The notes beneath the pieces are model-generated. The model made no database searches and was not told where the DNA came from. It saw only the letters and a list, made by a program, of their open reading frames with translations. This document shows, piece by piece, positions 1 to 33,420 of a stretch of 64,000 nt of DNA. The position numbers were made by a program, and so were the translations under genes. Within the stretch, counting starts at the first letter, position 1. Every line of letters begins with the position of its first letter. The stretch is from Halocaridina rubra (Eukaryota > Arthropoda > Malacostraca > Decapoda > Atyidae). Location: the NCBI GenBank assembly GCA_037179515.1, contig JAXCGZ010009475.1:27501-91500 (forward strand), written 5' to 3'.

Positions 1-134
1 TACACAGGTATAATTATAATTTCTTATATGAAAAATTGACTAAAAGTAACAGACACCAATATCAGTTTAGTCGTTGAAGGACAAAATGAATGTAAGGTAT
101 GACAGAGAAGAAATTTTTTTATGGAAATGTCATC

Positions 135-242
<108 letters not shown>

Positions 243-272
243 GCTCATTCTGTATAGTTATACCCATTTATT

Positions 273-2299
<2,027 letters not shown>

Positions 2300-3039
2300 A
2301 TCTCTGTAATGCCATTTTTAGTTTAGTTTTCTTTGATTATTTTCCCCTTATCAAATATTTACTTCTCTTTTTTGAAATATTTTAATGTATATACTAACAC
2401 ACAACAGTAACTTCAATGCTGATATACTTACTAATCTTTTATCTGTAGATGCAATGCTTTCTTTAGACATATATGTGTTTTTAGTAATGCTTAACCATTG
2501 CCCATTATTTAGGGTTTGCAACAGTAGTCTATCTTTGTACTGTACTTAGTAGTTGTTTACCTTTTGTAATAGTCAAAAAGTTTCCCACCGATAAAAACGA
2601 TTTCAGAAATTTATAAAAGTGACTGAAAATATGTGCAAGTACAGCACTTAGCACTTTTACTTAGTATTAAGTGTCCCTCTACATCACTTACTTTCATCAT
2701 ATCAGATGTATATGAGGTAGAGAATCTTGATATGTAATAGCCTTATCTTGTCGTGATATAAAAATTGATGTCCTGATATACATATACATAGGTAGAAATG
2801 GGAAAAATAAAGTCCTTCGAATTGTACATCGCAGATGCCATGAATGGTCTTGGTATTAACCTCAGTATTCGAAGATGATTAGAAATAACATTACAAAAAG
2901 CTTAATGCACAATATATTTTGTAGAATAAAATGTTTCCTGATCTTTTCAGTATAGATTGTATTGATTAGATTATAGCATATATTTTATAGCAGTCGTTTC
3001 TCCATCATCTTAATTACTCTTTGCGTTCATTTACTTTAG

Positions 3040-3129
3040 ATGGGGCATTCTCTTTACTTTCTAAATTGGCGAAAGTAAGGGTCCCACGTTTCTGGAAAGA
3101 TTTGTATTCTCTATTTCATGGGAAACAAG
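3040..3129 (+). CDS. Candidate internal exon (30 codons)
   Basis: A good acceptor (tactttag) and a good donor (caag then gtcagt) flank a 90-bp open frame. It reads GAFSLLSKLAKVRVPRF followed by WKDLYSLFHGKQ, which looks protein-like. Entry phase 1 and exit phase 1 match exon 2 (ending 1276) and a possible early end of exon 3 (2291), so it is probably a further exon of the gene at 273. I know no homologue. Confidence 0.45.
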
Positions 3130-3160
3130 GTCAGTAATTGTTTGCCATTATATATGATGC

Positions 3161-3292
3161 TATTAATCCCCATCATGGAGGTGGACAGACTGCATAGTTC
3201 ATTGGTAGAAAACACGAGCCGGGGCATTAGAAAGGGAATCCGGCCTTGATCCCTCAACTCCAACGTCTTTGTCCACCCCAGTTCGAATGTGC
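3161..3292. repeat. Composite fragment of tRNA-derived SINE A
   Basis: A short antisense piece (ttaatccccatcatggaggtgg) is followed by a sense piece (gcattagaaagggaatccgg, then cttgatccctcaactccaac). Both belong to the SINE family seen in full at 15455 and elsewhere; the two are joined head-on. Confidence 0.6.
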
Positions 3293-5617
3293 GTGTTTTG
3301 ACTCGGCCACCCCTTTACAAGAGGGATGATATCCATTGTATATGATACGTATGTAAGTAAGTTAACAATAGTTTACGAGTGTATAACATAAATTAGAAAA
3401 ACTAATCCCTGCAATCTGAATGGTAACTGTCACTTTCATGATTACTTTGCCTTGCACATCATCTTTTCCCAGAATCAGATGCTTGCTTGTAATTCTAATG
3501 GGTATCTTTCAGTATTAAACCCAACTGTGCAGAATGAGAAAAAAATATATTAGTAAATTAGTAACTGAGCGGACATTTCTGATGAATGAAGATATCTACT
3601 TATGTTACTATATATATATGTCTCGTATTTACAGTCTCCACTTACATTTCTTACAAGCCGTATTCATTTATCAAGAGCTAAATTAGCTCTTAAAAACTCC
3701 TGTTTTTTTAATTCATTGGCAATGAAGTTTGAATATTTGCCAAGGGAGGTATTTTATGCCTTTCTCAAGGTTATCTTATAAATGAGTTACTCTACCAATA
3801 CCTTTAAATGTTATAGTATTTAAATGACTGCATTATTAAGATGCTCTTTTGCCTTAACATAGAAATTGGGACCATCTGATCAATAGTGTAGATAGGACTG
3901 TCAGTACATATAGAGATGGAAGTAAGTTCTGAATAGGTCATTTATTATCCAATCAAAGAGATAAGTGCTAGAAATACTAAGTAAAGTGCATTCACTGTAA
4001 TAATTATGATACCTATGTAACAGAGCCAACTAAACTTAGTCCATAAGGCACTCTCAAAGTAAAAACACTATTACTTTAAATTCATTGAGCTGTTCATTAG
4101 AACAAATGAACTAATACCCGGTAATGTCCAGTAATTGATCTGTTGTTACGGTTTAAGAATTCAAGTTTGTGTAATCTAGAGAAAATGCTATACTATGTAT
4201 ATAATTTATAAGAAAATATAGTGGTGCTATAAGAGTCTATATAATTAAGAAGTCTGTAAAAGAAGCATTATCCACAAGTGTGTTTGACTACTGTATAAGG
4301 GATGTTTCTATAGGGTTTGTGTCTGTTGACTATAGTCATAATGCTTTCATTCAGAAATTGAGGAAATATCAGAGTTAAAGTACAAAGATTCATTCATAAT
4401 TTAATTCGTATTTCACTGCATTATAGGAGTTCAGTGTTTAGCCTAATAGCTCTGACATCAGCAAGAGTTACAGCCTTTTTCTTAAGAGAAAATAAAGGGG
4501 TTTCCAAACTTTTACATTCGACAGAATGGAAAATGAACAGTCATAAAATATGGTTATCAGTTGATTAGTAATTCTTACATTCTCGCCTAATTTTATCTGC
4601 TTCATGTGTTACTGTGTCGTATTGGTACCATATATCTAAGTTATCATTCCATATTTAAAAATTAGTTAAGCAAAGTGATAAGGTAAATGATTAAAGAAAC
4701 TATCATATAAAACTTTGCAGAGGCCGGTATAATAAACGTCTTCAAGTTTTTTTGAGCTATACTTATTTTATTTGTATTTGTTGTAGTATCGTTGATGAGG
4801 TGTTCCTCTAAGAATCTCACATAAGTATTTGAGTACTACATTATGGTTTGTGGCTAACCATTCCTCATTCTAATGAAGTAAGTTGCTTCACATATGTTAA
4901 GTATCCAGTAGTTTAATGGTGGCCTATAAATTTTTATAATGATTGTGTTTGTTAATTGTTGCATTCCACTTCTTGATAATGTCAATTGATTGCAACTTTA
5001 TCCCTTGTTGGTATAATATACTATTTGTTTAAGATGTCATGGCATTAGCACTATTGAAAGAGTAAATTTTTGCTTGTATTATTTTAGATATTGCTAGTGT
5101 AATGTGCTTTTCTACATAAAGAAAATCACATTATCTTTCCATATATGCCAAATCATAGGGAATGTTTCTTGGAGGTTAAGTAGTAAAGTTAGGTAATGAC
5201 GTTTTTGTATATTGATAACAAGAAACAATGTAGCAAGAGAAAATTAGCTCTGAAATATCCAGAGAAAGTCTTTTAGATAGTTATCCATGGAAATACAGGG
5301 CACTGCATCAACGATTTTATTGAATTTAATATTCATCGTATGATATATCTCCCATTTTCATTTTGTTACTTAGTTAATATGCAAAAACCTGTACTAGTGA
5401 TCAAATGATTTATGACAGCTTTTCTTTGAAAATAGTCAGTGTAGTATTGGAGCTTTTTCATGTCTAATTTTAATGCATTCAGTTGCATTTTGGTTGATCC
5501 CACCTCCCAACCTCGTTTTTGAATTGTTCTTACCTTTACTTCAATTCCTTAATTTATAGGCATCTACATTAACCAGATAGAGATATTATCATATCTGTAA
5601 ACATGAAAGATAGAACA

Positions 5618-5760
5618 TATGAATAATCACTCTGATGTTGCATTTCAAACTTTAAAGTGTGACTAATGTCTTCACAGAATAGCCTCCTACATCAAACATA
5701 TGAATATTCATACTAAAATTGCACTTCAAACTTTGAAGTCTGACAAATACATTCTCAAAA
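5618..5760. repeat. Imperfect tandem duplication, period about 82 bp
   Basis: Two copies share atatgaataNtca and gca.ttcaaactttRaagt with several substitutions. This looks like an old local duplication in non-coding DNA. Confidence 0.5.
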
Positions 5761-7309
5761 TTTGCCTTTTCTTAAGTTATATCACGAGTATATAAGAAAA
5801 TTGTCTCTGAATTAAGTGAGACGGCGGGTGCGCTCACATACTGGTCTTGCTCTTCAAAATTACTTCTAAATGATATGTACCTCATATAGTCGCCTTTTGT
5901 AGTTGTAACTATGAGCACGCACATTCAGATTCTCATACACAAACATATATATCAGTATTCTCAATGGAAAAACAACGTTTCATTGCACAGCTATATAAGC
6001 ACCTGCAAACATACACACATCACTTCATTGTTTTAAAATGGCTAAACTGTTAACGTTTTGAATCCAGTAAACGAGTGCATAGTAGATATGTATAGTTAAT
6101 ACGTTGCATACTAAAGCAATTAGTTGTTTACTATTTCATCTGTTGCGTCGGTGCTTGATATCTGAAGAACTCAGGATTTCACGAATGTACTGGGCTTTAC
6201 TCAATCTGAGGCTCTTTTAAAACTTTAGTTTATGTCATCATTCTCACCATATTTGTTAAAACTGTCTTTTTCATTTTAGTCATAGCAAAGTTATGTCATT
6301 AATTGGAATGTTAAAACTTTGTTTTCCTACACAATTACCTGAAAATAAAAAAAAAACTTTCCACCTCATTATTTAGCTTTTAACTAAGTAAGTAAAAGAA
6401 AGTAAAGGTGTGTTTATAGAATATTTTGATGGAATGGAGAAATTATAATATTTCTGTCAAGAGTCATAGACTGTAGATCTTGCAGTTGAAGTATGATTAC
6501 TGCTGTATTTGCTCAAAATGAGTCATGAACACATGTAACTATTGCTAGTCCTTTTAGCATTCATACTGCTTGTACAGATAATGTATTATATAACAATGAA
6601 TATTGTCTTTTGTTACAAGAAAGAAAAGAATGTCTATTAAGTAACTTCATATATATCTTATATATTTGTACATATTTTTTTTTCGTATTTTTGGGTGCTT
6701 TCATCTTTTTAGTAATGGTTAGCTCATTATTTCCCAAAGTTCAAGGTCACATTATCTACTCAATGTCTTCAAGTTTTTATCGTTGTACATTTTAATATTC
6801 TTCTATAAATATTTTTTTTATAGTTATATCAAAAAGCATATTAATTTGGCACTGTACAAATGTTTTTTTTCTCCCTCTCTTTAACTGTCATATTATGCAT
6901 AAATAGATGCTTGAGATTGAAAAGGCAACAGTTGAAACTCATACTTGGCCAAACTTAAGCCCAATCCTCATTGAGTTACTTGCATCTTGACTCTGTCTAC
7001 ACCCCTGTCAAGAAATCTGTCTTTAATATTGCCTTTGGTGTATTGTAGCCAAGGAAAATATTTGCACACAATATAAATTTGATTTATGTAACTGGTCGAG
7101 TGCTTAGAAGACAGCAAAACTCAAGAAATATCTGTATTTTTTTAAGTTTTGAATAACTCACTCTTAACCACATAATATGAAACAGTGATTTACATCACTT
7201 CATATTTTTTATATATACTGATTTCCAGTCAGATATTGACACTGGAGTGAGTTAATCACCTGCGTCACTTGGTTTTTAATCTCAATATATTTCTGTCATT
7301 TTTTCCAGA

Positions 7310-7445
7310 CGTTGTTGTTGTTGTTGTTTGAGGTTAAAGCCAACCTTGTGTTGGCACGGGCCCTTGTTCAAAGAACGGCCCGTAGGTTAGAGGTTATACC
7401 TCTTGGTTTGTTTTATCACCTTGTTGGTTCGAAAGTTTCCAAGGT
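7310..7445 (-). repeat. SINE-like fragment with (AAC)n tail
   Basis: On the minus strand a sequence containing the hairpin-forming acgggcc/ggcccgt pair ends in five AAC repeats (GTT on the plus strand). The same tail type follows SINE B at 8196, so a SINE is likely. The tRNA head was not resolved. Confidence 0.4.
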
Positions 7446-7982
7446 GGTGAGATGTGTGTCTATGTTGCCAAACTAGAACTTTTATATGATGTATAGTAGT
7501 AAATTAGCTTGTACAAATCCAGAATAATCTTTTTTTGACACAAATAAAAGTATTTTCCCTTATATATATAAATAGGTTTGATATATCTTCAGATATTGGT
7601 GTTAATTATTCAATACCATTGTTTTGTATTCTAAGTGCAGTAGTTACCAATATTTTGTATACCTCCTGTGAATAATGATCTCTGCATAAAAAAAAGTACA
7701 AAAAAAAAAAATAGTATCCTTTGTAAATAACCACAATTATCTGTTTAGATGCTCTTAGTTTTCTTCTTTTACAGACTTGTCATCCTTATTAATTAATCCA
7801 GCTGTTGTCCTATTGTTGTAAAGTAGTTTTCACTGTTTGTACAGCTGTTTACCAGTATTACGTTGAGGGAAGAAATTTGTCTTTTCATATTAAGTGAAGA
7901 AAAAATGTATCTGTATTGGCTTTATGTGATGACGTGAATTATATTTTTAAAATGAATGACTTGTTTTATTTCCAATTTGTAA

Positions 7983-8134
<152 letters not shown>

Positions 8135-8195
8135 ATATATATCCCAATAAATTATTCAGTTTGTTGTATTCATCTTTTTTATATATAGGTTTCAG

Positions 8196-8402
8196 GTAAT
8201 GTTGTTGTTGTTGTTCTGGTTTTTCGTCACGGACTCCCTTTTCTACCAAGGGCTGGGACGGTTGCCTTCTTTTTTGAAGGACTTATTTGTGGCAGATGTA
8301 ACCGTTACACTGAGTGCATGCCCATGCTAACCTCAGACCGTGACAGGGTGCGAACCCTCGACCTGACGCCTCAGAGTCGCGGACGCTACTGTTTGAGCCG
8401 CG
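8196..8402 (-). repeat. tRNA-derived SINE B, antisense copy
   Basis: Read on the minus strand it begins with a tRNA-like head (A-box-like gctcaaacagtagcg, B-box-like ggtcgagggttcgc). It continues through a conserved body containing the SINE B hallmark ctaaNcccttggtag and ends in an (AAC)n tail. Sister copies lie at 31795, 38919, 52021 and 52327. Confidence 0.75.
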
Positions 8403-8789
8403 GTGATAGTCATAGTAATTATATTATGTAAAAGAAATATACTGGTTCTTGTTCCTGGACAGAAAGTTATTTCCCAGTTGCTTATGCCAAAAGTAAATGT
8501 AAGGAACCAAATTTTTTTTTTCAAACGTCTTTTATGACCTGGCTAATGAAATTTTCAATTTTACCCATTATCCAGAACATTCCAGTTAGATTCATTGCTG
8601 AGTAGCCAATGGAGAATATTCTCAAATTTGCAAGAATTATAATTACCAAGAACTTAGAATGTTGTAGGTCCTGCAAGACTTTTTCAGGGTGTTGTAGAAC
8701 TTAAGAGAAATTAAAAAATCCCTGTAGAGTTTTTTAGAACTTTCCCTGTTAATATATATACAAAGGCTCACAACACAATTTCAGATAAT

Positions 8790-10315
8790 AACTAGATGCC
8801 TAAGTGATGAATTAGACCCATCTGGTGTTATTAGAGATGTCATCAAGGAGCTGCAAGGATTCTCCGAACACTGCTTTGCATGTGGCAAATTAATCAGGAT
8901 AAGAGCGAAAAATTTCTTTGTGACAGCATCTGCTAAAATGTAGAGTCTAGAAGGCAAACTCTACGCACCTCATTTTAACTGGGAGCTTTGCAAAAAAAAA
9001 AAAAAAAAAATAGAAGATAAGGTGGACAATTTTTGCTTGCTTGAATAGTAAAGATTCTATAGTACACAAATTTTACACCATTTGGAATTCAAATCTAAAT
9101 TTGTTTTCTTTGAAAATATGAAAGTATTACATATAGAGGAAATATCTCGCATAGAATATAATCTCTTATGCATTACTTGTGGTGGAGGTAAATTTATTCT
9201 TCATAATATGAGTTTTAATTTAATTTTTCCAGGATGGTATATTGGGGAAAAGAGAGTCATAATGTTTGCTATTCCAAAAAGTTTACCTGAATTCACTAAC
9301 CACCCGAGTAATTGCTACTTCTATATGGTTAACCCTTCTAAATGTTGGGCTGCCAAGAATACATATACTATCGTGGAAGGAAAAGCCCATTAAATAAAAC
9401 AACGAAAATATATATATATAAAGTACTTATTAATTTCGTGACCTAAGCTGGTCACCTTGTCAAAGTACAAACGGTTGTACTTTGACAAGGTGACCAGCTT
9501 AGGTCACGAAATTAATAAGTACTTTATATATATATATTTTCGTTGTTTTATTTAATGGGCTTTTCCTTCCAGTTTAGACTGTATGTTAACAGTTCAGTGT
9601 TATTAATATACTATCGTGTATGGTCCTTCGATCGTCTATTCCCCCCACACTGCTCTTATCTCCCTGTACCCACTCAGCCTGTGAGAAATCAGCCTTTCTC
9701 ACTAGAGAGACAGAAATCTGAAGAGAGGCAAGACTTTGAAGCTCAAGGATATAATACCAGAGGCATAGCTCGTGAGTGAAACCCATACTACCCAACCAAA
9801 GATACCTCAATAACTTGATCAGAGATCTCGATCTAACAAAGTCAAATGCGGAGCTTTTTATACTGAAGTTCAAGTAGGACTTGTCAGATGAAGTGTTCAA
9901 GTCACAAGTCAAGAGAAAACATCACCGACATTTTTTTCAAGCTTCTTCTATCATGAAGATTTGCTTTTCATCTGCTACAGTGTATCAAGTCTCTGCCAAA
10001 AAGTATGATGAGTGTGGCTGGGAAATTATTGAGGACTAAAATAGTGACATCCCTGATAGATTTCCAAGGATGCTTGAAAATGCTTCCCTAGTAGCTTTAC
10101 CCTGGGGTAGCAGGGACACTGCAATTCACTACAACAGGAATCACTGGTCACAACAGACTGAATTCTCTGTGGAAAAAAAAAAGTCAAATATTACAGTAGT
10201 GCACCCCCAGAAGATGTTCCCACCAATGCACGTAGGGGAGTTGCCATTTATGAAGCAACACAGGTTGTGGAAGAGCCGGGAGGATGGCCTGTGGCACTCC
10301 AGCAGTGCCGTCTGA
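8790..10315 (+). pseudogene. Dead copy of an uncharacterised repetitive arthropod gene family
   Basis: Fragments in several frames resemble a high-copy protein family I recall from arthropod and cnidarian annotations, which has no assigned function. They read LSDELDPSGVIRDVIKEL (about 8800), then FAIPKSLPEFTNHPSNCYF (about 9260), then LIRDLDLTKSNAEL (about 9810), then YDECGWEI (about 10000), then LPWGSRDTAIHY and MFPPMHVGELPFMKQ (10095-10265). Stops and frame changes are frequent, so it is not functional. The copy is split by an inserted 230-bp hairpin element (9376-9605). The family name is uncertain; a mobile or virus-like origin of the family is possible but cannot be shown here. Confidence 0.55.
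9363..9618. mobile_element. Inserted hairpin element with 13-bp target duplications
   Basis: The 13-mer atatactatcgtg occurs at 9363-9375 and again at 9606-9618, enclosing 230 bp. Removing the insert and one copy rejoins the flanking pseudogene reading (NTYTIV then YGPSIVYSPHTALI). Most of the insert is one inverted repeat: arms 9374-9470 and 9475-9571 are perfect reverse complements (97 bp each) around a 4-base loop, acgg. A 34-bp unpaired tail follows. No coding capacity. A non-autonomous fold-back element or an RT-made snap-back copy are both possible. Confidence 0.85.
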
Positions 10316-10378
10316 ACGGTCACTAGCTCCCTCGTCATTGCCCATAGAGCAAAGTAATCCCCTTATTGTTTTTTTTTT

Positions 10379-10616
<238 letters not shown>

Positions 10617-10736
10617 GTAAACAATTACATAGATGTTACCTTGTTATTGATACATCTTTTTTTTTGTTATTATTATATAAATTTATTTCATGTAGTTTTA
10701 TTTGACTAATTCGATCTAATTTGTTTAACCATGTAG

Positions 10737-10844
10737 TGGACGAGATCCAATGGATTCAGAGGACCTTGATATTTCTGAGGTGTTGCGATGCAAAGGCGTC
10801 CCCGAATTCCATTCCTCTCTTGAAAATATAAACAAACCTCATTG
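10737..10844 (+). CDS. Candidate exon 5' of BRAT1, reading frame uncertain
   Basis: An acceptor (ccatgtag) opens a stretch with two usable frames. In phase 1, matching the exon at 3040-3129, it reads VDEIQWIQRTLIFLRCC and stops at 10829-10831, so it could be the last exon of the gene at 273. In another frame an ATG at 10750 starts MDSEDLDISEVLRCKGVPEF and runs to TAG. With a donor at 10845 it could instead be a 5' untranslated exon of BRAT1 carrying a short upstream ORF. The sequence alone does not decide. Confidence 0.4.
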
Positions 10845-10939
10845 GTAGTGGTGCAATATGATGGCGTTTTAATGATGCATTCTACATTTGTTCATTTAGA
10901 GTTCTTTTTTCCGAATGCCTCTCGTTAATTGAAGCAAAA

Positions 10940-30236
<19,297 letters not shown>

Positions 30237-30258
30237 AACTGCTTATCAAGAAATGTGC

Positions 30259-30264
30259 AATAAA
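30259..30264 (+). terminator. BRAT1 polyadenylation signal
   Basis: AATAAA lies 22 bases after the BRAT1 stop codon (30234-30236). It is the first such signal downstream. Confidence 0.7.
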
Positions 30265-30269
30265 TATGT

Positions 30270-31200
30270 AAATTCATTGGCAACTTCACATTATTTGATT
30301 AAGAATTAAATCTTTAATGATATAGGTCACTGATATCGTTCCTTCAGTAGCAATGGAAGGGATAATGATTAAAGTTAATTGAATTATTGTTTAGCCTATG
30401 TTAAATTTTTTGCATTGTAATTGATCCGCACCTTTATTACATCTATAGTTGCAAAAATTTAAACCGTAGGGTGTTGATAAGGGAACAGAATTTAGTCATA
30501 TTACTGTGTAATAATTATCAAATTTTGTCTAATGATAAAAATTGCAACTTATATATGGCCTTCACCGAGTACAAAAGTTTTGAAGTTCCAAGCTCAAATC
30601 CACGGCCTCGAAATAATCTTAACTGTAGATGTCAATGGATAAGATTGCAGTCCCAATAACAGACCCTGAACCTTGGCTGTTCAGTGCTTGTTGGGACAAC
30701 TCTTTGTCTGTCCAGAATTTAAATATTAGACAATTTAAGAGTGTTTAATTCCCAAAAAAAAAAAAAAATTATGCTCTTACTTTTCCAATGAAATGTACAA
30801 GATAGCCTTAGGAATAAATATGCTATCTTCTCCATATCCACGTTTTCTACAAATCCCTCACTTGCCTATAGTAGAGGAAAATAATCAAGGAGAGAATTAC
30901 ACCCATATTTTAAAATTCAACAAGGCGATATGAGGTGAATGGTAAGTCTACAAAGATCATAACGGCATTTTCCAAGGCTTTTTTAGGCGAGTGTGACTGA
31001 AAGAGAGCTAGCAAAGTTCATGGCCACTGGAGTACAGAAAAGGAAAGTTAAAAGTTTTATTTGATAACCGAAACTTAGGAAATCTTGTGATATGCTTCAT
31101 CAGTCCAAGACAACATAATCTTCTAATGGAAAAGTCTTTACATAAAGTTTGCCAGGATTAGACCAAAAAGAAAGTTCTTAATTATATTCGAACGTCAACA
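30270..31200. other. Intergenic, nothing recognised
   Basis: AT-rich sequence after BRAT1 with stops in all frames. No repeat family recognised. Confidence 0.5.
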
Positions 31201-31653
31201 GCATAGTACAGTGGTTCTTAACCTGGGCGATAGTGCCCCCTGGGGGGGCACTGGGCTTGATGAAGGGGGCAGTAAATTCTAGGAGCCATTGAGCTAACAT
31301 AATTTTTTACTTCAATAGCAATTCTATTATTCATGACTGGGTTGTTATATTTACTTAATTAAACAAAAACTAAACATTGAAGACAATACATGTTGAAAAG
31401 GATTACATTTAATATAAGCACAAGGAAGCCATTATGTCACAATTAACGTAAATTAACAATTTTAGACTATTCACTTTTATCTATGTAAATTTAAATTTCA
31501 TTCTCTGCAATTTTTAGTAAAATTATTTTATCATCAACATTAAGCAAATTTATTCACATTTCCTGCCTTTCCCAAATAAAGGTGGGCGTTGGGCTATGCA
31601 ATTAGTTGAAAGTCGGTGCTGCACAATAAAGATTAAAAATCACTGGGATAGTA
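31201..31653. mobile_element. hAT-type MITE with 8-bp target-site duplication
   Basis: The element spans 31209-31645 (437 bp). The left end cagtggttcttaacctggg and the right end ttaaaaatcactg are short terminal inverted repeats of the hAT style. Flanks gcatagta (31201-31208) and ggatagta (31646-31653) differ at one base, fitting an 8-bp hAT target duplication. No transposase inside. A diverged sister lies at 21643. Confidence 0.8.
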
Positions 31654-31659
31654 GATACA

Positions 31660-33190
31660 AAAATAAATATAAAAACTAGTTGGTAGCTTTTATTTGTTAG
31701 GGTATATCTGTTTAAATTGTAGGTGAACAGCAATGATTTCCTATTACTAATAAAAGTAAAATAGGAAAATTTAAAAATTTTGTATGCAGCTATACCATGA
31801 TTCGGTTTTACGTCACGAACTCCCTTTTCTACTAAGGGCTAGGACGGTTGCCTTCTTACGAAGGACTTGTTTTGGCAGATGTAATCGTTACCCTGAGTGT
31901 ATGCCCTTACTAACCTCAGTCCGTGACGGGCCACGAACCCTCGACCTGCCGCCTCAGAGTCGCAGACGCTACCGTATCTAATTTCTAAAACAAAATATTT
32001 CAAAAATTTATTGCTCTTGTAATTTGTTTTTGTGCACATTATTCTGTATTACCAAACTGAATTTGAGCTGCCTTAATTGTGTTCTTAAACCTAGAACAAA
32101 CTAGCAATAATTAAACTAAATAAAATAAGTCCTATATAATTATGAGACTCCATTCAAGTAGACCTTCAGGAAAGAGAATACATATAACCTTATTCTGAAC
32201 TAAACCAGAGTGAATCAAAGCTGTCCCTGAATACATGTTGGACATATAACTATCAAGGCAATTTGTTTGGACGGATAACCAAGAAGACATTTTGTAAGTT
32301 ATGTACATGTCAATACCTCTCAGTATGTACTGTACTGCTTATCGATAATTATCAGTTCTTATATTAATCTTTCTACACGTCAGAAAAAAAAGTACCGCTA
32401 CACAGGAATAGTTCTAATATGGCGAAATAAAGTACACCCATAAAACTGCAAAGCCAGTTGCTAATCCTTTAAAATGGTTAACCCATAATACTGGTAATAT
32501 GAGGAGAGGTATATTTCTTACCTGGCGAAAAAAATTATGCCACCCATATTTAACATAAAAATAGATAATTATAGTAGAGTAATTTCAACTGACCCTGTAT
32601 CATTATGACAAAAGCCAATATGTTTCAGAATTTAAAGTATGAAACTAATAGAGTACTTTAATGTAAACCTGTGAAATCTTAACAAAAACGAAAGTACTGT
32701 AATTTAAAATTCGTGACCAATATCGCCAATTTGAGACTACTCACATTAAGCAATACACTATTACACAAATTGTTAATAAAAGAAATACAGGAAATAAGAA
32801 CACATTACCTTAGTTTACATACTTCGTCAATGCACAAGACCATACCTAACTACCGGTACTTAAAATTAATAAGTAATGTCAAAAAATCTATAAGAAAAAA
32901 ATGGGACACTTGCTCTTCTCGTCTTACATATATTTCCATACTAAACAAATTCTTATTTAAAACAGGTCATATTAACATGTCTAACTCGCATACTCATAAA
33001 AAAATAACAGGTTTTGGCTGGACGGAATTTTGGTATAGTGTTCACTTACCTTTGTACTTAATATCTATGTTTGCTTATAACAATACTCACAGCAACTTAA
33101 TGCTTACAAAATGGGAAGGAGTTGGAAAATTTATAAATCTTATTACAGTATATACAGCTCATATTTTCATTTATATGTAACCTATTTTCA
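31660..33190. other. Intergenic with one SINE B copy
   Basis: Apart from SINE B at 31795-31977 I see only AT-rich sequence. The 155-codon frame at 32713-33180 lacks any recognisable domain or splice context and is probably chance. Confidence 0.5.
31795..31977 (-). repeat. SINE B copy, antisense
   Basis: Matches the copy at 38919 through ggttttacgtcacgaactcc, tactaagggctaggacggtt and the inverted tRNA-like head. Confidence 0.8.
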
Positions 33191-33346
33191 GTTATATAAC
33201 TCTTATGTTGTTAAAATTATACATAGGCTTCTTCTATAATGCTCATCATTAAAAATCTTTGATCTATAGTTTTCTAACGTCAAAATACTTACTCTTGAAT
33301 TTTTAAAAAGTATTGGAGGGCATTCCTTAGTCTGACTACTTTCAGT

Positions 33347-33420
33347 CATACAGCTACACTGGATATTCAGCTCGTCCTTGTCTTCTGTCATATAGTTACA
33401 CTGCATATTCATATTTCTCT
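33347..33420. repeat. Local imperfect duplication spanning a stop codon
   Basis: On the minus strand gaatatgcagtgtaactata then tgacagaa is followed 49 bases later by gaatatccagtgtagctgta then tgactgaa. The first copy contains the TAA that ends the gene at 33396; the second contains an equivalent TAG. Confidence 0.6.

Larger units (their letters stand above)
2300..7300. other. Intron or intergenic stretch with little structure
   Basis: AT-rich sequence with many stops in all frames. Apart from the candidate exon at 3040, a composite SINE fragment at 3161-3292 and the imperfect duplication at 5618-5760, I see no coding signal here. Confidence 0.6.

Noticed and set aside
32713..33180. 155-codon plus-strand open frame
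   Set aside because: No domain, no splice context and Ile/Leu/Asn/Lys-rich composition expected from AT-rich DNA.
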